Positions 16,194 through 26,496 of a DNA stretch of 64,000 nt are shown one piece after another. A program made the translations under genes and the position numbers. The notes under the pieces are model-generated. The model saw only the letters and a list, made by a program, of their open reading frames with translations. It did not search any database and was not told the DNA's origin. Within the stretch, counting starts at the first letter, position 1. Every line of letters starts with the position of its first letter. Location: positions 248,001-312,000 of the forward strand of contig NZ_FMZI01000005.1 in NCBI RefSeq assembly GCF_900101505.1. Reading direction: 5' to 3'. This DNA comes from Antarctobacter albus (GTDB lineage Bacteria > Pseudomonadota > Alphaproteobacteria > Rhodobacterales > Rhodobacteraceae).

Positions 16194-17048
16194 ATGCGAC
16201 TCGTATTCGGACTTGTGCTGATCGCCGGCCTCGCCCTGGCGGGCTTTGCCGTCTACATGGCGCAGAATTACATCGGGGCCTACGAGAGCGCCCTGGCAGA
16301 AGAGCGTGCCAAAGCAGGCGCCTCTGTTCCGGTGGCCAAGGTCTTCATCACGAAACGCGCCATCAACTACGGCGAAGAGATCAAGCCCGAGGACGTCGTA
16401 CTGACCCACTGGCCCAGGCAGGCCCTCCCCGAGGACTATTTCGACGAGGAAAATCCCTTCTTCGTCGACGGCCAGGAACCCCGCCTCGCCATGCGCCCGA
16501 TCGAGAAGGCCGAAGTGCTGATGAAGGTGAAGGTGTCCGAACCCGGCGGCGACGCAGGCCTGACCTCGCGCCTCGATCGTGGGCAGCGCGCCTTTGCGAT
16601 CAAGGTCGACGTGGCTTCGGGCGTGTCCGGTTTCCTGCGTCCGGGCGACCGGGTCGATGTCTACTGGACAGGCCGCCTGCCCGGCGAGATCGGTGAACGC
16701 TCGTCCGGCGAGGTGACCAAGCTGATCCAGACCGGTATCCGCCTGATCGCCATCGACCAGACCGCCGACACTGAATACAACACCGCAACCATTGCCCGCA
16801 CCGTGACCGTTGCCGCCAGTCCGCAACAGGTCGCCGCCCTTGCGCAGGCCCAGTCGACCGGAAAGCTGTCTCTGTCGCTGATGTCCCAGCTGGACGATAC
16901 CGTTGCCGAGGCGATCGAGGTGGACCAGCGGTCACTTCTGGGGATCGTGGCCGAGGAACGCGCCGAGAAGAAAGCCGACAAGACCTGCACCACCCGGGTG
17001 CGTCGCGGCGCCGAGGTGGTCGAGATCCCGATCCCCTGCACCAACTGA
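16194..17048 (+). CDS. cpaB: Flp pilus assembly protein CpaB/RcpC
   Basis: A 284-residue periplasmic component of the Tad secretin complex. It has one N-terminal helix (MRLVFGLVLIAGLALAGFAVY) followed by an SAF/RcpC domain (VPVAKVFITKRAINYGEEIKPED) and the conserved GFLRPGDRVDVYWTG. Two late cysteines occur in KTCTTRVRRGAEVVEIPIPC. It is the first assembly gene after the pilins; an 11-bp-stem hairpin and 218 bp separate it from cpaC. Confidence 0.93.
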   Translation: MRLVFGLVLIAGLALAGFAVYMAQNYIGAYESALAEERAKAGASVPVAKVFITKRAINYGEEIKPEDVVLTHWPRQALPEDYFDEENPFFVDGQEPRLAMRPIEKAEVLMKVKVSEPGGDAGLTSRLDRGQRAFAIKVDVASGVSGFLRPGDRVDVYWTGRLPGEIGERSSGEVTKLIQTGIRLIAIDQTADTEYNTATIARTVTVAASPQQVAALAQAQSTGKLSLSLMSQLDDTVAEAIEVDQRSLLGIVAEERAEKKADKTCTTRVRRGAEVVEIPIPCTN

Positions 17049-17089
17049 CGCGCAAATTCGAACGGCGAATTCAACCGCTTGAAAAGATC

Positions 17090-17113
17090 AGGCCCCTGCC
17101 TTGGCGGGGGCCT
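17090..17113 (+). terminator. hairpin terminator/attenuator between cpaB and cpaC
   Basis: AGGCCCCTGCC-TT-GGCGGGGGCCT makes an 11-bp stem (one G-T pair) followed by CTTGTGG. The T-tract is poor, so partial termination is the safest reading. Confidence 0.5.
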
Positions 17114-17266
17114 CTTGTGGCGAAAATACCCGGCGTGTTGCGGGTTGTCCACATAAGCCGCAACACTGAAGCCATTGATTCTTGCAAAAAAACACGAAAT
17201 GCCGCATGTTCGGGAAAAATGCAGGCGTCAGACCTGCGTCCGAGCAGTGATCGAGAGGCAGGTCAC

Positions 17267-18703
17267 ATGACCATTGACAGATTCCTGAAGACGGCCCTCC
17301 TGGGCCTGTCGCTTGCGGTCGCCCCGCTGGCGGTGCAGTACGCACAGGCGGACAACCTGCGCATCCTGCGCAATGGCACGCAACCTGTGCTCAACGTCCC
17401 GATGAACCGCGCACTGGTGGTCGAAAGCGATATTCCCTTTGCGGAATTGTCCATCGCCAATCCTGCGATCGCGGACATCTCGTCGTTGAACGACCGCAAT
17501 ATCTACGTGCTCGGCAAGGCGCCTGGGACGACGACGCTCACGATCCTGGACGCGGCGGGTGAGCTGATTTCCAACGTCGATATCCGTGTCTCGCCCGATG
17601 TGTCCGAGTTCAAGGAACGGCTGCGCCAGATCCTTCCCCAGGAAAAGATCGAGGTGCGCACCGCCAATGACGGCATCGTGCTGTCGGGGACCGTGTCGTC
17701 GACGGCCAGGATGCAACGCGCCCTGGACCTTGCACAGCGCTATGCGCCCGACCGCGTGTCGAACCTGATGTCCGTGGGCGGCGTGCAGCAAGTCATGCTG
17801 AAAGTCCGTTTCGCCGAGATGGAACGCACAGCGGCCAAGATGCTGCGAACCTCGCTGGCCACCGGCGGATCGGTTGCAGGCGGCGATCTCGGCCTTGAAC
17901 TGGGGACCTTGAGCGCCGCTTCGGATGCGGCGGTCGACGCCGTTGCCGACAAGCTGGCACCGCAGGGACTGGACGTCGAGGGCGCAGTTCTCTTTGGTTT
18001 CAACGCCGGCGGGCTCGAAGTGGGCATCATGCTGGAGGCACTGGAACGCAAGGGCATCGTGCGCACCCTGGCCGAACCGAACCTGACCGCACTGTCGGGC
18101 CAGGAGGCAAAGTTCCTGGCAGGTGGCGAATACCCCGTCCCGGTCAGCCAGCAGAACAATACCATCACCATCGAGTACAAGCCCTTCGGCGTAGAGCTGA
18201 ACTTCATCCCCCGGGTGGTCGATGGCGACCTGATCAACCTCGAGCTCGAGGCCGCGGTCTCGTCGATCGACACCAACAACTCGATCGTTCTTTCGGACAT
18301 CTCGATCAACGGTTTCAAGCGGCGCGAAACCTCGACCACTGTCGAACTGCGTGACGGCGAAAGCTTTGCCATTGCGGGCCTGCTGATGGACGATTTCACC
18401 GACCGCAACTCGCAGCTGCCCTGGCTGGGCGACGTGCCGGTGCTGGGCGCGCTCTTCCGCAGCGCGGAATACCAGCGCTCGCAGTCGGAACTGGTGATCA
18501 TCGTGACCCCGCACCTTGTGACGCCGACGCGAGGCGAATACCTGGCCCTTCCGACCGACCGCGTTGTTCCCCCGACCGAACGTGACCTCTTCCTGCGTGG
18601 TAAGGTCGCCGGCAAGCCGGGGCAGAAGGCGCCGAATTCCGGGGCCGCGGGTGAAGTGGCCAAGCAGGACTTCACCGGCTCCTACGGATATGTGATGGAT
18701 TGA
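17267..18703 (+). CDS. cpaC: Tad pilus outer-membrane secretin CpaC/RcpA
   Basis: Outer-membrane channel through which the Flp pilus emerges. From the ATG at 17267 (GAGAGGCAGG upstream) the product is 478 residues. It has a signal peptide ending near QYAQA, a pilus-assembly N domain (LNVPMNRALVVESDIPFAEL and IYVLGKAPGTTTLTILD), a BON-like stretch, and the GspD-type secretin core (VMLKVRFAEMERTAAKML, TLAEPNLTALSGQEAKFLAG, LPWLGDVPVLGALFRS, and SELVIIVTPHLV). An upstream in-frame extension to 17117 lacks family similarity. Confidence 0.95.
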   Translation: MTIDRFLKTALLGLSLAVAPLAVQYAQADNLRILRNGTQPVLNVPMNRALVVESDIPFAELSIANPAIADISSLNDRNIYVLGKAPGTTTLTILDAAGELISNVDIRVSPDVSEFKERLRQILPQEKIEVRTANDGIVLSGTVSSTARMQRALDLAQRYAPDRVSNLMSVGGVQQVMLKVRFAEMERTAAKMLRTSLATGGSVAGGDLGLELGTLSAASDAAVDAVADKLAPQGLDVEGAVLFGFNAGGLEVGIMLEALERKGIVRTLAEPNLTALSGQEAKFLAGGEYPVPVSQQNNTITIEYKPFGVELNFIPRVVDGDLINLELEAAVSSIDTNNSIVLSDISINGFKRRETSTTVELRDGESFAIAGLLMDDFTDRNSQLPWLGDVPVLGALFRSAEYQRSQSELVIIVTPHLVTPTRGEYLALPTDRVVPPTERDLFLRGKVAGKPGQKAPNSGAAGEVAKQDFTGSYGYVMD

Positions 18704-18714
18704 TGCAGAGGCGA

Positions 18715-19374
18715 ATGATGATCAGGCTTCCCTTTTCCGCCGCGCTGACCGCGGGCCTCTTGATCGCCGGATGCAGCCAGGCGCCTGTCGGGTTTGACCG
18801 CGAGGCGGGCGCGCTGATCGACACCGGTCACTTCGGCAATGCCACTATGAACAATCACCAGCTGATGACCGGCGAAAAGCAGATCATCTACGACATGTCG
18901 CAACGCTTTGCCTCCGAAGTGATGACGACGGTGAATTTTGCCTTCAACAGCGCCGTTCTGGACCACGGCGCGCGCGACACGCTGCGCGAACAGGCCCAGT
19001 GGATCCGCCAGTTCCCGGAAATCCGGTTCCGCGTCTACGGTCACACCGACAAGGTCGGCAGCAACGGCTACAACAAGAGCCTGGGCCTGCGGCGGGCCAA
19101 TGCGGTCGTGAACTACCTCGTCAGCCAGGGCATCAGCCGTTCGCGCCTCGAAGCCGTCGTTTCCTACGGCGAGACGCAGCCACTGATTGTGACCGAGGGC
19201 CGCGAACGCCGCAACCGCCGCACCGTGACCGAGGTGTCGGGCTTTGTGTCCAGCCACCCCACGGTGCTGGATGGCAAATATGCCGAGGTGATCTATCGCG
19301 AGTATATCAACAGCGCCGAACCCAAGACGGGGCTGACCGGACAGCAGGGACAGGATCTCGCGATCACCGAGTGA
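18715..19374 (+). CDS. OmpA-family lipoprotein of the Tad locus
   Basis: About 219 residues. The lipobox is in LLIAGC after MMIRLPFSAALTAG, so it is a lipoprotein. The C-terminal OmpA-like peptidoglycan-binding domain has VNFAFNSAVLDHGARDTL, then RFRVYGHTDKVGSNGYNKSLGLRR, and RNRRTVTEV. Starts at 18703, 18715 and 18718 are possible; I prefer 18715 because AGAGG lies just upstream. It probably anchors the secretin to peptidoglycan, occupying the place of CpaD/RcpB in other Tad loci. A clear terminator follows. Confidence 0.88.
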   Translation: MMIRLPFSAALTAGLLIAGCSQAPVGFDREAGALIDTGHFGNATMNNHQLMTGEKQIIYDMSQRFASEVMTTVNFAFNSAVLDHGARDTLREQAQWIRQFPEIRFRVYGHTDKVGSNGYNKSLGLRRANAVVNYLVSQGISRSRLEAVVSYGETQPLIVTEGRERRNRRTVTEVSGFVSSHPTVLDGKYAEVIYREYINSAEPKTGLTGQQGQDLAITE

Positions 19375-19399
19375 TCCTGACAAGGAACCGGCAAGGAAA

Positions 19400-19421
19400 G
19401 GGGCCAAACGGCCCCTTTTTT
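19400..19421 (+). terminator. rho-independent terminator after the OmpA-like gene
   Basis: GGGGCC-AAAC-GGCCCC followed by TTTTTT. It splits the Tad locus into an outer-membrane part (cpaB, cpaC, ompA-like) and an ATPase/platform part starting at cpaE. Confidence 0.9.
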
Positions 19422-19706
19422 CATGTCCGCGCACGGGAGGGTCATTCATGCGCATGCAGCATACTCGTTTGAATTGATCAAATGATCCTATTGACCACTG
19501 GAGGGATGCGAGGGCGTACCAAGGCCCGCCGTCAGTCCCCGTTCACCGTACAATTTCGGTTTTTTGGCCCAAATGTTGCCTCGATTATGGGGGACTGTCG
19601 CCTTGGAGAACCAGTGCGTGCGCAAATCCCGAGTCGCGCACCGCGGGTCCGGGGGACTTCTCTTAGCCACGTCCACCCGGTCCGGCAAAAGTAAAGGACG
19701 ACAGGC
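19422..19706 (+). promoter_or_regulatory. 285-bp promoter region of the cpaE operon
   Basis: No convincing gene. It contains a TTTGA-ATTGA-TCAAA inverted repeat at 19468-19482 and AT-rich tracts (CAATTTCGGTTTTTTGG near 19551-19567). A 70-codon frame at 19482-19694 is arginine-rich with no family features and is not called. As the region follows a terminator, it must contain the promoter for cpaE onward. Confidence 0.5.
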
Positions 19707-20960
19707 ATGACCAACGCGACACAACAGCAAACGGAGCCGGCGCCGATCGTCGCCTGCACCATCAGCCGCGACGTCCAGAACTTCGACCTGCTCATCGACG
19801 ACATGGAAGCCCTGCTTGGAGAAGGATGGGGGGACCTCGGCTTCGACGAGGCCACGGCCTTCCTGAACCAGCCTGACGGGCGGTCGCTGGAATTCGTGGC
19901 AATGGCCATCGACGCCATCGACGAGCCGGACCTGCCGATGTTGTCCCAGGTCATTCACGCCGCCAAGGAAAATGGCGTCAAGGTCATCCTGATCGCCGAA
20001 GACGTGACGCCCGCCTCGTTGCACCATCTCTTGCGCGACGGGGCCGATGAATTCGTGCCCTACCCCCTGCCCGAGGGTGAGCTGGCCGGGGCCTTGGAAC
20101 GCTTGCGCCAGCCTGCACCCGCCGCCGTTCATTCCGAACCCGCGCCCGCCACCAATGCCGAAGGCGTCCGCCTTTCCGGTGGCGGTGACGGCGTGTTGAT
20201 CGCCGTTCACGGCCTTGCCGGCGGCGTCGGCGCCACGACCCTGGCGGTGAACCTGGCCTATGAGCTGGCCACCGGCGGAAAGGAAAAACAACCCAAGGTC
20301 TGCCTGATCGACCTTGGACTGCAGTTCGGCTCTGTCTCGACCTATCTCGACCTGCCCCGCCGCGAAGCCGTCTACGAAACCCTGTCCGACATCGAGGCGA
20401 TGGACGGTGACAGTTTCGGCCAGGCACTGGTCAGCTTCGAGGACAAGATGCAGGTCTTCACCGCGCCTTCGGACATCCTGCCGCTGGACATCATCGGCCC
20501 CGCCGAGATCAAGCGCCTGCTGGACATCACGCGCGAGCATTTCGACTACGTCATCGTCGACATGCCGTCCACCGTCGTGCAGTGGACGGAAACCGTGCTG
20601 ACAGAGGCGCAGCTGTATTTCGCGCTGATCGAACTGGACATGCGCTCTGCCCAGAACACGCTGCGATTGAAACGGGCGCTGCAATCCGAGGATCTGCCCT
20701 TCGAGAAGATCCGCTTTGCGCTGAACCGCGCACCGAAATTCACCGATCTGCAGGGCAAGAGCCGCGTCAAGCGTCTGGCCGACAGCCTTGCGATCTCGCT
20801 GGACGTGCAGCTCCCGGATGGCGGCCGAACCGTCATGCAGGCATGCGACCACGGGCTGCCGCTGGCCAGCCACGCGGCCAAGAACCCGCTGCGCCGCGAA
20901 ATCGTCAAGCTTGCCCAGCAGCTCAACGCCATCGGCGACAGCGACGCCGAAGCCGCCTGA
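19707..20960 (+). CDS. cpaE: Tad pilus localisation ATPase CpaE/TadZ
   Basis: A 417-residue MinD/ParA-superfamily protein that places the Tad machine in the cell. The N-terminal half is an atypical receiver-like domain (about 12-135, ending DEFVPYPLPEGELAGAL). The C-terminal ATPase has a deviant Walker A, GLAGGVGATT (169-178), in which the usual GKT lysine is replaced, as in TadZ proteins, and VCLIDLGLQFG and VIVDMPSTV later. It leads the second Tad operon, 14 bp before cpaF. Confidence 0.94.
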   Translation: MTNATQQQTEPAPIVACTISRDVQNFDLLIDDMEALLGEGWGDLGFDEATAFLNQPDGRSLEFVAMAIDAIDEPDLPMLSQVIHAAKENGVKVILIAEDVTPASLHHLLRDGADEFVPYPLPEGELAGALERLRQPAPAAVHSEPAPATNAEGVRLSGGGDGVLIAVHGLAGGVGATTLAVNLAYELATGGKEKQPKVCLIDLGLQFGSVSTYLDLPRREAVYETLSDIEAMDGDSFGQALVSFEDKMQVFTAPSDILPLDIIGPAEIKRLLDITREHFDYVIVDMPSTVVQWTETVLTEAQLYFALIELDMRSAQNTLRLKRALQSEDLPFEKIRFALNRAPKFTDLQGKSRVKRLADSLAISLDVQLPDGGRTVMQACDHGLPLASHAAKNPLRREIVKLAQQLNAIGDSDAEAA

Positions 20961-20974
20961 TCCAGGGGATATAC

Positions 20975-22414
<1,440 letters not shown>

Positions 22415-22419
22415 CGCAT

Positions 22420-23385
22420 ATGCTCAGCGCAGAACCGATCATCTACGGCGGGATCTTCCTGGGCGTGCTGATCCTGGTCAACGGCGTCTACCTCGTCGCC
22501 TTCGGCAAGTCGATCAGCCTCACCAACCGGGTCAACCGCCGGCTGGAGATGCTCGACAAGGGCGAACGCCGAGAGGACGTCCTGGCCAAGCTCCGCAAGG
22601 AGATGGACCAGCACATGCAAAGCCGCTCTCTGCCCATCTACTCGATGCTGGCGAGCAAGGCCCAGAAAGCGGCGCTTGCCTTCACGCCGCAACAGCTGAT
22701 CCTTGTCATGGTCGCAGCCTCCGTCTTTGCCTTCGTCGGTCTCAGCATCGGGACAGAGGCGGGCGCCGCCGTGCGCGCTGTCATGTCCGTCTTCATGGGC
22801 GTCGGCGGTGTCTATTTCTGGGTCAATCACCGCGCCAAGAAACGCCTCAGCATGATCGAGGAACAGCTACCCGACGCGGTGGAACTGATGGTCCGTTCCT
22901 TGCGCGTGGGGCACCCGTTCAGCTCGGCCATTTCGATCGTCGCCAAGGAACTCAAGGACCCGCTGGCCACGGAATTCGGCATCATCGCGGATGAATCGAC
23001 CTATGGCCGCGACGTGGGCGAGGCACTGAAGCACATGGCCGAACGGCTGGACATGCAGGACTTGCGCTTTCTGGCCGTGGCCGTGGCGATCCAGCAGCAG
23101 GCCGGCGGCAACCTGGCCGAGATCCTCGAAGGCCTGGCCAAGGTGATCCGGGCCCGTTTCCGCCTCTTCCGCCGGGTCAAGGCGATCACCGCCGAGGCGC
23201 AATGGTCGGGCAAGTTCCTGTCAGGTTTCCCGGTCGCTGCGCTGATCTTCATCCAGGTCGCCAAGCCCGACTACTATGACGAGGTGCTCGATCACCCCTG
23301 GTTCATTCCCGCCTGCTTCATTGTCGGCATCATGCTGGTCGCGAACATGATCGTCATGCGCTGGCTGGTGAATATCAAGGTCTGA
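22420..23385 (+). CDS. tadB: Tad inner-membrane platform protein TadB
   Basis: A 321-residue GspF-type membrane protein. It has an N-terminal helix (IIYGGIFLGVLILVNGVYLV), two central helices (about 85-130), and the cytoplasmic T2SSF domain with LPDAVELMVRSLRVGHPFSSAI and VAVAIQQQAGGNLAEILEGLA, then two C-terminal helices. TadB and TadC together form the platform that couples CpaF to the pilin. Start ATG at 22420, six bases after the cpaF stop. Confidence 0.94.
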   Translation: MLSAEPIIYGGIFLGVLILVNGVYLVAFGKSISLTNRVNRRLEMLDKGERREDVLAKLRKEMDQHMQSRSLPIYSMLASKAQKAALAFTPQQLILVMVAASVFAFVGLSIGTEAGAAVRAVMSVFMGVGGVYFWVNHRAKKRLSMIEEQLPDAVELMVRSLRVGHPFSSAISIVAKELKDPLATEFGIIADESTYGRDVGEALKHMAERLDMQDLRFLAVAVAIQQQAGGNLAEILEGLAKVIRARFRLFRRVKAITAEAQWSGKFLSGFPVAALIFIQVAKPDYYDEVLDHPWFIPACFIVGIMLVANMIVMRWLVNIKV

Positions 23386-23399
23386 GAAAGGCTGCCCCA

Positions 23400-24377
23400 A
23401 TGCTCGACACGCTCAACACGATGATCACCGATACGCTGGGTCCCGCCGGTCCGCTTATCGTGGTCGCGGGACTGGCGGCGCTCCTGATCGTCGCCACCAT
23501 CCCGATGTTCCTCAACTCCCGCCCCGACCCGCTGGACAAGCTCAAGCAGGACGGCAAGAAACGCATGGACGCGGAGACCCGCGCCGTGTTGCGGGAAAAG
23601 AGCAAGAACGAAAAGCTCAACAAGTATGCGCAGTTCCTGGAACCGCAGGACGCCAAGGAATACTCCGAGATCCGCACCAAGCTGATGCAGGCCGGCTACC
23701 GGTCCAAGGACGCGGTGCAGATCTACTACTTCCTGCAATTCGCGCTGGGGATCGCCCTGCTCTGCGCAGGGGTCGTGTACTACATCTTCTTCATCGACCC
23801 AGAGACGGCAACGATGCAGACCAAGCTGATGTATATCCTCGGCCCCGGCTGCCTTGGCTACATGGCGCCCAAGTACTGGGTCAACAAGCGGGTCGCCAGC
23901 CGCCAGGAACAGATCCAGCAGGGCTTTCCCGACAGCCTGGACATGATGCTGGTCTGCGTCGAGGCGGGCCAGTCGATGGACCAGTCCATCGTCCGCGTCG
24001 CCCGCGAGTTGCGCAGTTCCTTCCCTCCGCTGGCCGAGGAATACGAGATCATCAGCTACGAGATGAAGGCCGGCAAGGACAAGAGCCAGGTCCTGAACGA
24101 CATGGCCGACCGCTGCGGCCTGCCTGACATCTCGTCCTTCGTCACCGTGCTGAACCAGGCGGCGACCTTCGGCACCTCGATCTCCGATGCGCTGCGGGTC
24201 TACGCCGGCGAAATGCGTGACAAAAGAGTCATGCGTGCCGAGGAAGCTGCGAACAAACTGCCGACAAAGATGACGCTGACCACTATGATGCTCACGGTGC
24301 CGCCGCTGCTGATCATTCTCGTGGGCCCGTCCGCGGTTGGCATTTCCGAAATGGGCTCGATGGCTGTGGGCAACTGA
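23400..24377 (+). CDS. tadC: Tad inner-membrane platform protein TadC
   Basis: A 325-residue GspF-type partner of TadB with the same layout: N-terminal helix (GPLIVVAGLAALLIVATIPMF), paired central helices, then FPDSLDMMLVCVEAGQSMDQSI and VTVLNQAATFGTSISDALRVYA, and C-terminal helices. It begins 14 bp after tadB and ends 4 bp before tadD. Confidence 0.94.
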   Translation: MLDTLNTMITDTLGPAGPLIVVAGLAALLIVATIPMFLNSRPDPLDKLKQDGKKRMDAETRAVLREKSKNEKLNKYAQFLEPQDAKEYSEIRTKLMQAGYRSKDAVQIYYFLQFALGIALLCAGVVYYIFFIDPETATMQTKLMYILGPGCLGYMAPKYWVNKRVASRQEQIQQGFPDSLDMMLVCVEAGQSMDQSIVRVARELRSSFPPLAEEYEIISYEMKAGKDKSQVLNDMADRCGLPDISSFVTVLNQAATFGTSISDALRVYAGEMRDKRVMRAEEAANKLPTKMTLTTMMLTVPPLLIILVGPSAVGISEMGSMAVGN

Positions 24378-24381
24378 CCGC

Positions 24382-24948
24382 ATGAAACAGGCTCTTTGGG
24401 CCGCCCTGATGACGCTGCCGCTGGCCGCCTGCACCGCAGGCGGCCCGTTCGCGCATAACGAACCCGCCTCACCCTACGCACCCGGCCTCGACCCCAGGGG
24501 CGAAGCGGTGGATGGGTTGACCGTGGGCCACCGCCTGATGGCCGCCGGCCAGCACGAACTCGCGCTCGAGGCCTTTACCCGCGCCGCCGCCGACCAGGGA
24601 CTGACCGCCGAGGTCCTGATGGCCCTGGGGTCCGCCAACCTGGCGCTGGGGCGGTTGCACCAGGCCGAACCGCTGCTGCGCCGCGCCGTAAAGGCGGAAC
24701 CGGACTGGGCCGAAGCCTGGAACAACCTCGGCATCGTGCTGATCGAAAAGGGTGAGACCGCCGAGGCCTCCGAAGTCTTCCGCCGGGCCTTTGCGCTGGA
24801 CAATGGCCAAAGTGACTCAATTCGCGACAATCTTCGCTTGGCGCTCGCAAAAATGGAAAATTCCGTTTATGGTGATGAGTTAGAGCAAGAATACAAGATC
24901 GTACGCCGCGGGCACGGGGACTACCTGATCCGGCGCACTGGCGGCTGA
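24382..24948 (+). CDS. tadD: TPR lipoprotein TadD
   Basis: A 188-residue lipoprotein (lipobox LPLAAC) with three tetratricopeptide repeats between about residues 45 and 150 (VGHRLMAAGQHELALEAFTRAA, with LMALGSANLALGRLHQAEPLL and NNLGIVLIEKGETAEASEVF). TadD-type pilotins assist secretin assembly in the outer membrane. I chose the ATG at 24382 because it gives the signal sequence MKQALWAALMTLPLAAC; the earlier ATG at 24337 lies within tadC. Confidence 0.9.
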   Translation: MKQALWAALMTLPLAACTAGGPFAHNEPASPYAPGLDPRGEAVDGLTVGHRLMAAGQHELALEAFTRAAADQGLTAEVLMALGSANLALGRLHQAEPLLRRAVKAEPDWAEAWNNLGIVLIEKGETAEASEVFRRAFALDNGQSDSIRDNLRLALAKMENSVYGDELEQEYKIVRRGHGDYLIRRTGG

Positions 24949-25033
24949 CGATCGATCGTCCCGGACAACGGGGCAAAAGAACAACCGCCGAAAAGGCGGG
25001 CGAGAGGCAGAGCAGCACAAGGACGCAGGCAAA

Positions 25034-25885
25034 ATGCGCCATCCCATCATCGTTTCCCTCTGCGCGGCGGGCGTCGTCGCGCTGTCGGCCTGTGACAAGG
25101 GCATCGACACCGCCGAAATGGACCGCAAGTTCCAGGGCGTGAACGTGGTCGACGAAAGCGACCTGAACGAGGTCATGCTGACCGTGGGCGACCCGAACGA
25201 GGCCGTGGCCTATTTCCAGCGCACGCTCAAGGAAAACCCCGACCGGATCGACATTCGTCGCGGCCTTGCCCAGTCTCTGGTCCGGGCCAAGCGCATCCCC
25301 GAGGCCAAGGTGGCCTGGGCCAAGGTCGTCGAGCACGAGGACTCGACCGATGACGACCGGGTGCAACTGGCCGATGTCCTGATCCGCGCGGGCGAATGGG
25401 ACCAGGCGGAAAAGGTGCTGGACGCGATCCCGCCCACCGTCGAAACCTACAAGCGTTACCGGTTGGAGGCGATGATCGCTGATAGCAACAAGGAATGGAA
25501 AAAGGCCGACAGTTTTTACGAGGTCGCGGTGGGCCTGACGACCAAACCCGCCTCGGTGCTGAACAACTGGGGGTATTCCAAGCTGACGCGTGGCGATCTG
25601 CCCGAGGCCGAAAAGCTCTTCCTCGAGGCCATCCGCCACGACGACAAGCTGTATACCGCCAAGAACAACCTGGTCATGGCGCGCGGCGCGCAGGGCAAGT
25701 ACATCCTGCCCGTCATCCCCATGACCCAGGTCGAAAAGGCGGAACTGCTGCACACGCTGGGCCTGGCCGCGATCAAGAGTGGTGACGTCAAGACCGGCAA
25801 GGCCCTGCTGCGCGAAGCGATGGAGACGCACCCGCAGCACTTCGAGGCCGCGGCCCGGGCGCTGGCGGCGCTTGACGAGGCCTGA
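25034..25885 (+). CDS. second TPR-repeat lipoprotein of the Tad locus
   Basis: A 283-residue lipoprotein (MRHPIIVSLCAAGVVALSAC, lipobox LSAC) with TPR units across residues 50-270 (DPNEAVAYFQRTLKENPD, with WDQAEKVLDAIPPTVETYKR and VLNNWGYSKLTRGDLPEAEKLF). It follows tadD after 85 bp and precedes the prepilin peptidase by 5 bp, so it belongs to the pilus operon. It probably shares or supplements the TadD pilotin role. Confidence 0.88.
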   Translation: MRHPIIVSLCAAGVVALSACDKGIDTAEMDRKFQGVNVVDESDLNEVMLTVGDPNEAVAYFQRTLKENPDRIDIRRGLAQSLVRAKRIPEAKVAWAKVVEHEDSTDDDRVQLADVLIRAGEWDQAEKVLDAIPPTVETYKRYRLEAMIADSNKEWKKADSFYEVAVGLTTKPASVLNNWGYSKLTRGDLPEAEKLFLEAIRHDDKLYTAKNNLVMARGAQGKYILPVIPMTQVEKAELLHTLGLAAIKSGDVKTGKALLREAMETHPQHFEAAARALAALDEA

Positions 25886-25890
25886 GATCC

Positions 25891-26385
25891 ATGTCGCTGA
25901 GTGCCGCCGCGGCCCTGTGGTTCCTGCCCTTCGTCCTGCCGATCTGTGTCTATATCTGCTACACTGACATGAAGGGAATGCGCATCCCCAACCATGCGGT
26001 TGTGGCGCTGTTCCTGGTTTACCTCTTCGTGGGCGTGGTCGCCTTGCCGCTGGATGTCTATTTCTGGCGCTACCTGCATCTTGTCGTGGTGCTGGTGGCG
26101 GGCATCGCGCTGAATGCGGGCGGGGCGATGGGGGCCGGCGACGCGAAATTCGCCGCCGCCGCCGCCCCCTTCATCCACATCGGGGACCTGCGGTTCCTTA
26201 TGGCGCTCTTTGCCGCCAACCTGCTGGCGGCCTTCGTGGCGCACCGCCTGGCCAAGCGCACGCCGCTGCGCCACCTGGCGCCCCACTGGCACAGCTGGGA
26301 GGCCGGGTCGAAATTCCCGATGGGGCTTGCCCTGGGCGGCACACTGGCGATCTACCTCGGGTTGGGGTTGTTCTACGGGGCGTGA
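25891..26385 (+). CDS. cpaA: prepilin peptidase CpaA/TadV
   Basis: A 164-residue A24 aspartyl peptidase that processes the Flp prepilins after the Gly of their leader. Catalytic aspartates are seen in CYTDMKGMRIPN (first Asp) and GAGDAKF (second, GxGD motif). About five transmembrane helices; no methyltransferase domain, as usual for TadV. Last typical tad gene here. Confidence 0.94.
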   Translation: MSLSAAAALWFLPFVLPICVYICYTDMKGMRIPNHAVVALFLVYLFVGVVALPLDVYFWRYLHLVVVLVAGIALNAGGAMGAGDAKFAAAAAPFIHIGDLRFLMALFAANLLAAFVAHRLAKRTPLRHLAPHWHSWEAGSKFPMGLALGGTLAIYLGLGLFYGA

Positions 26386-26496
26386 CACCGGCACGCCCTG
26401 CCCCGGCGGGCGGTTCGGAATTTCCGCAGTCGCTCCCTCATCCTGCCACAATCCCCTGCCAGTCTGCTTGCTAAAGCAGTTGAGGGCAGATCCGAC

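Noticed and set aside
19482-19694. A 70-codon frame before cpaE
   Set aside because: Arg-rich, without ribosome site or family pattern, in a region that should hold the cpaE promoter.
19488-20873. A 461-codon minus-strand frame opposite cpaE
   Set aside because: Shadow of cpaE, whose domains and deviant Walker A are clear.
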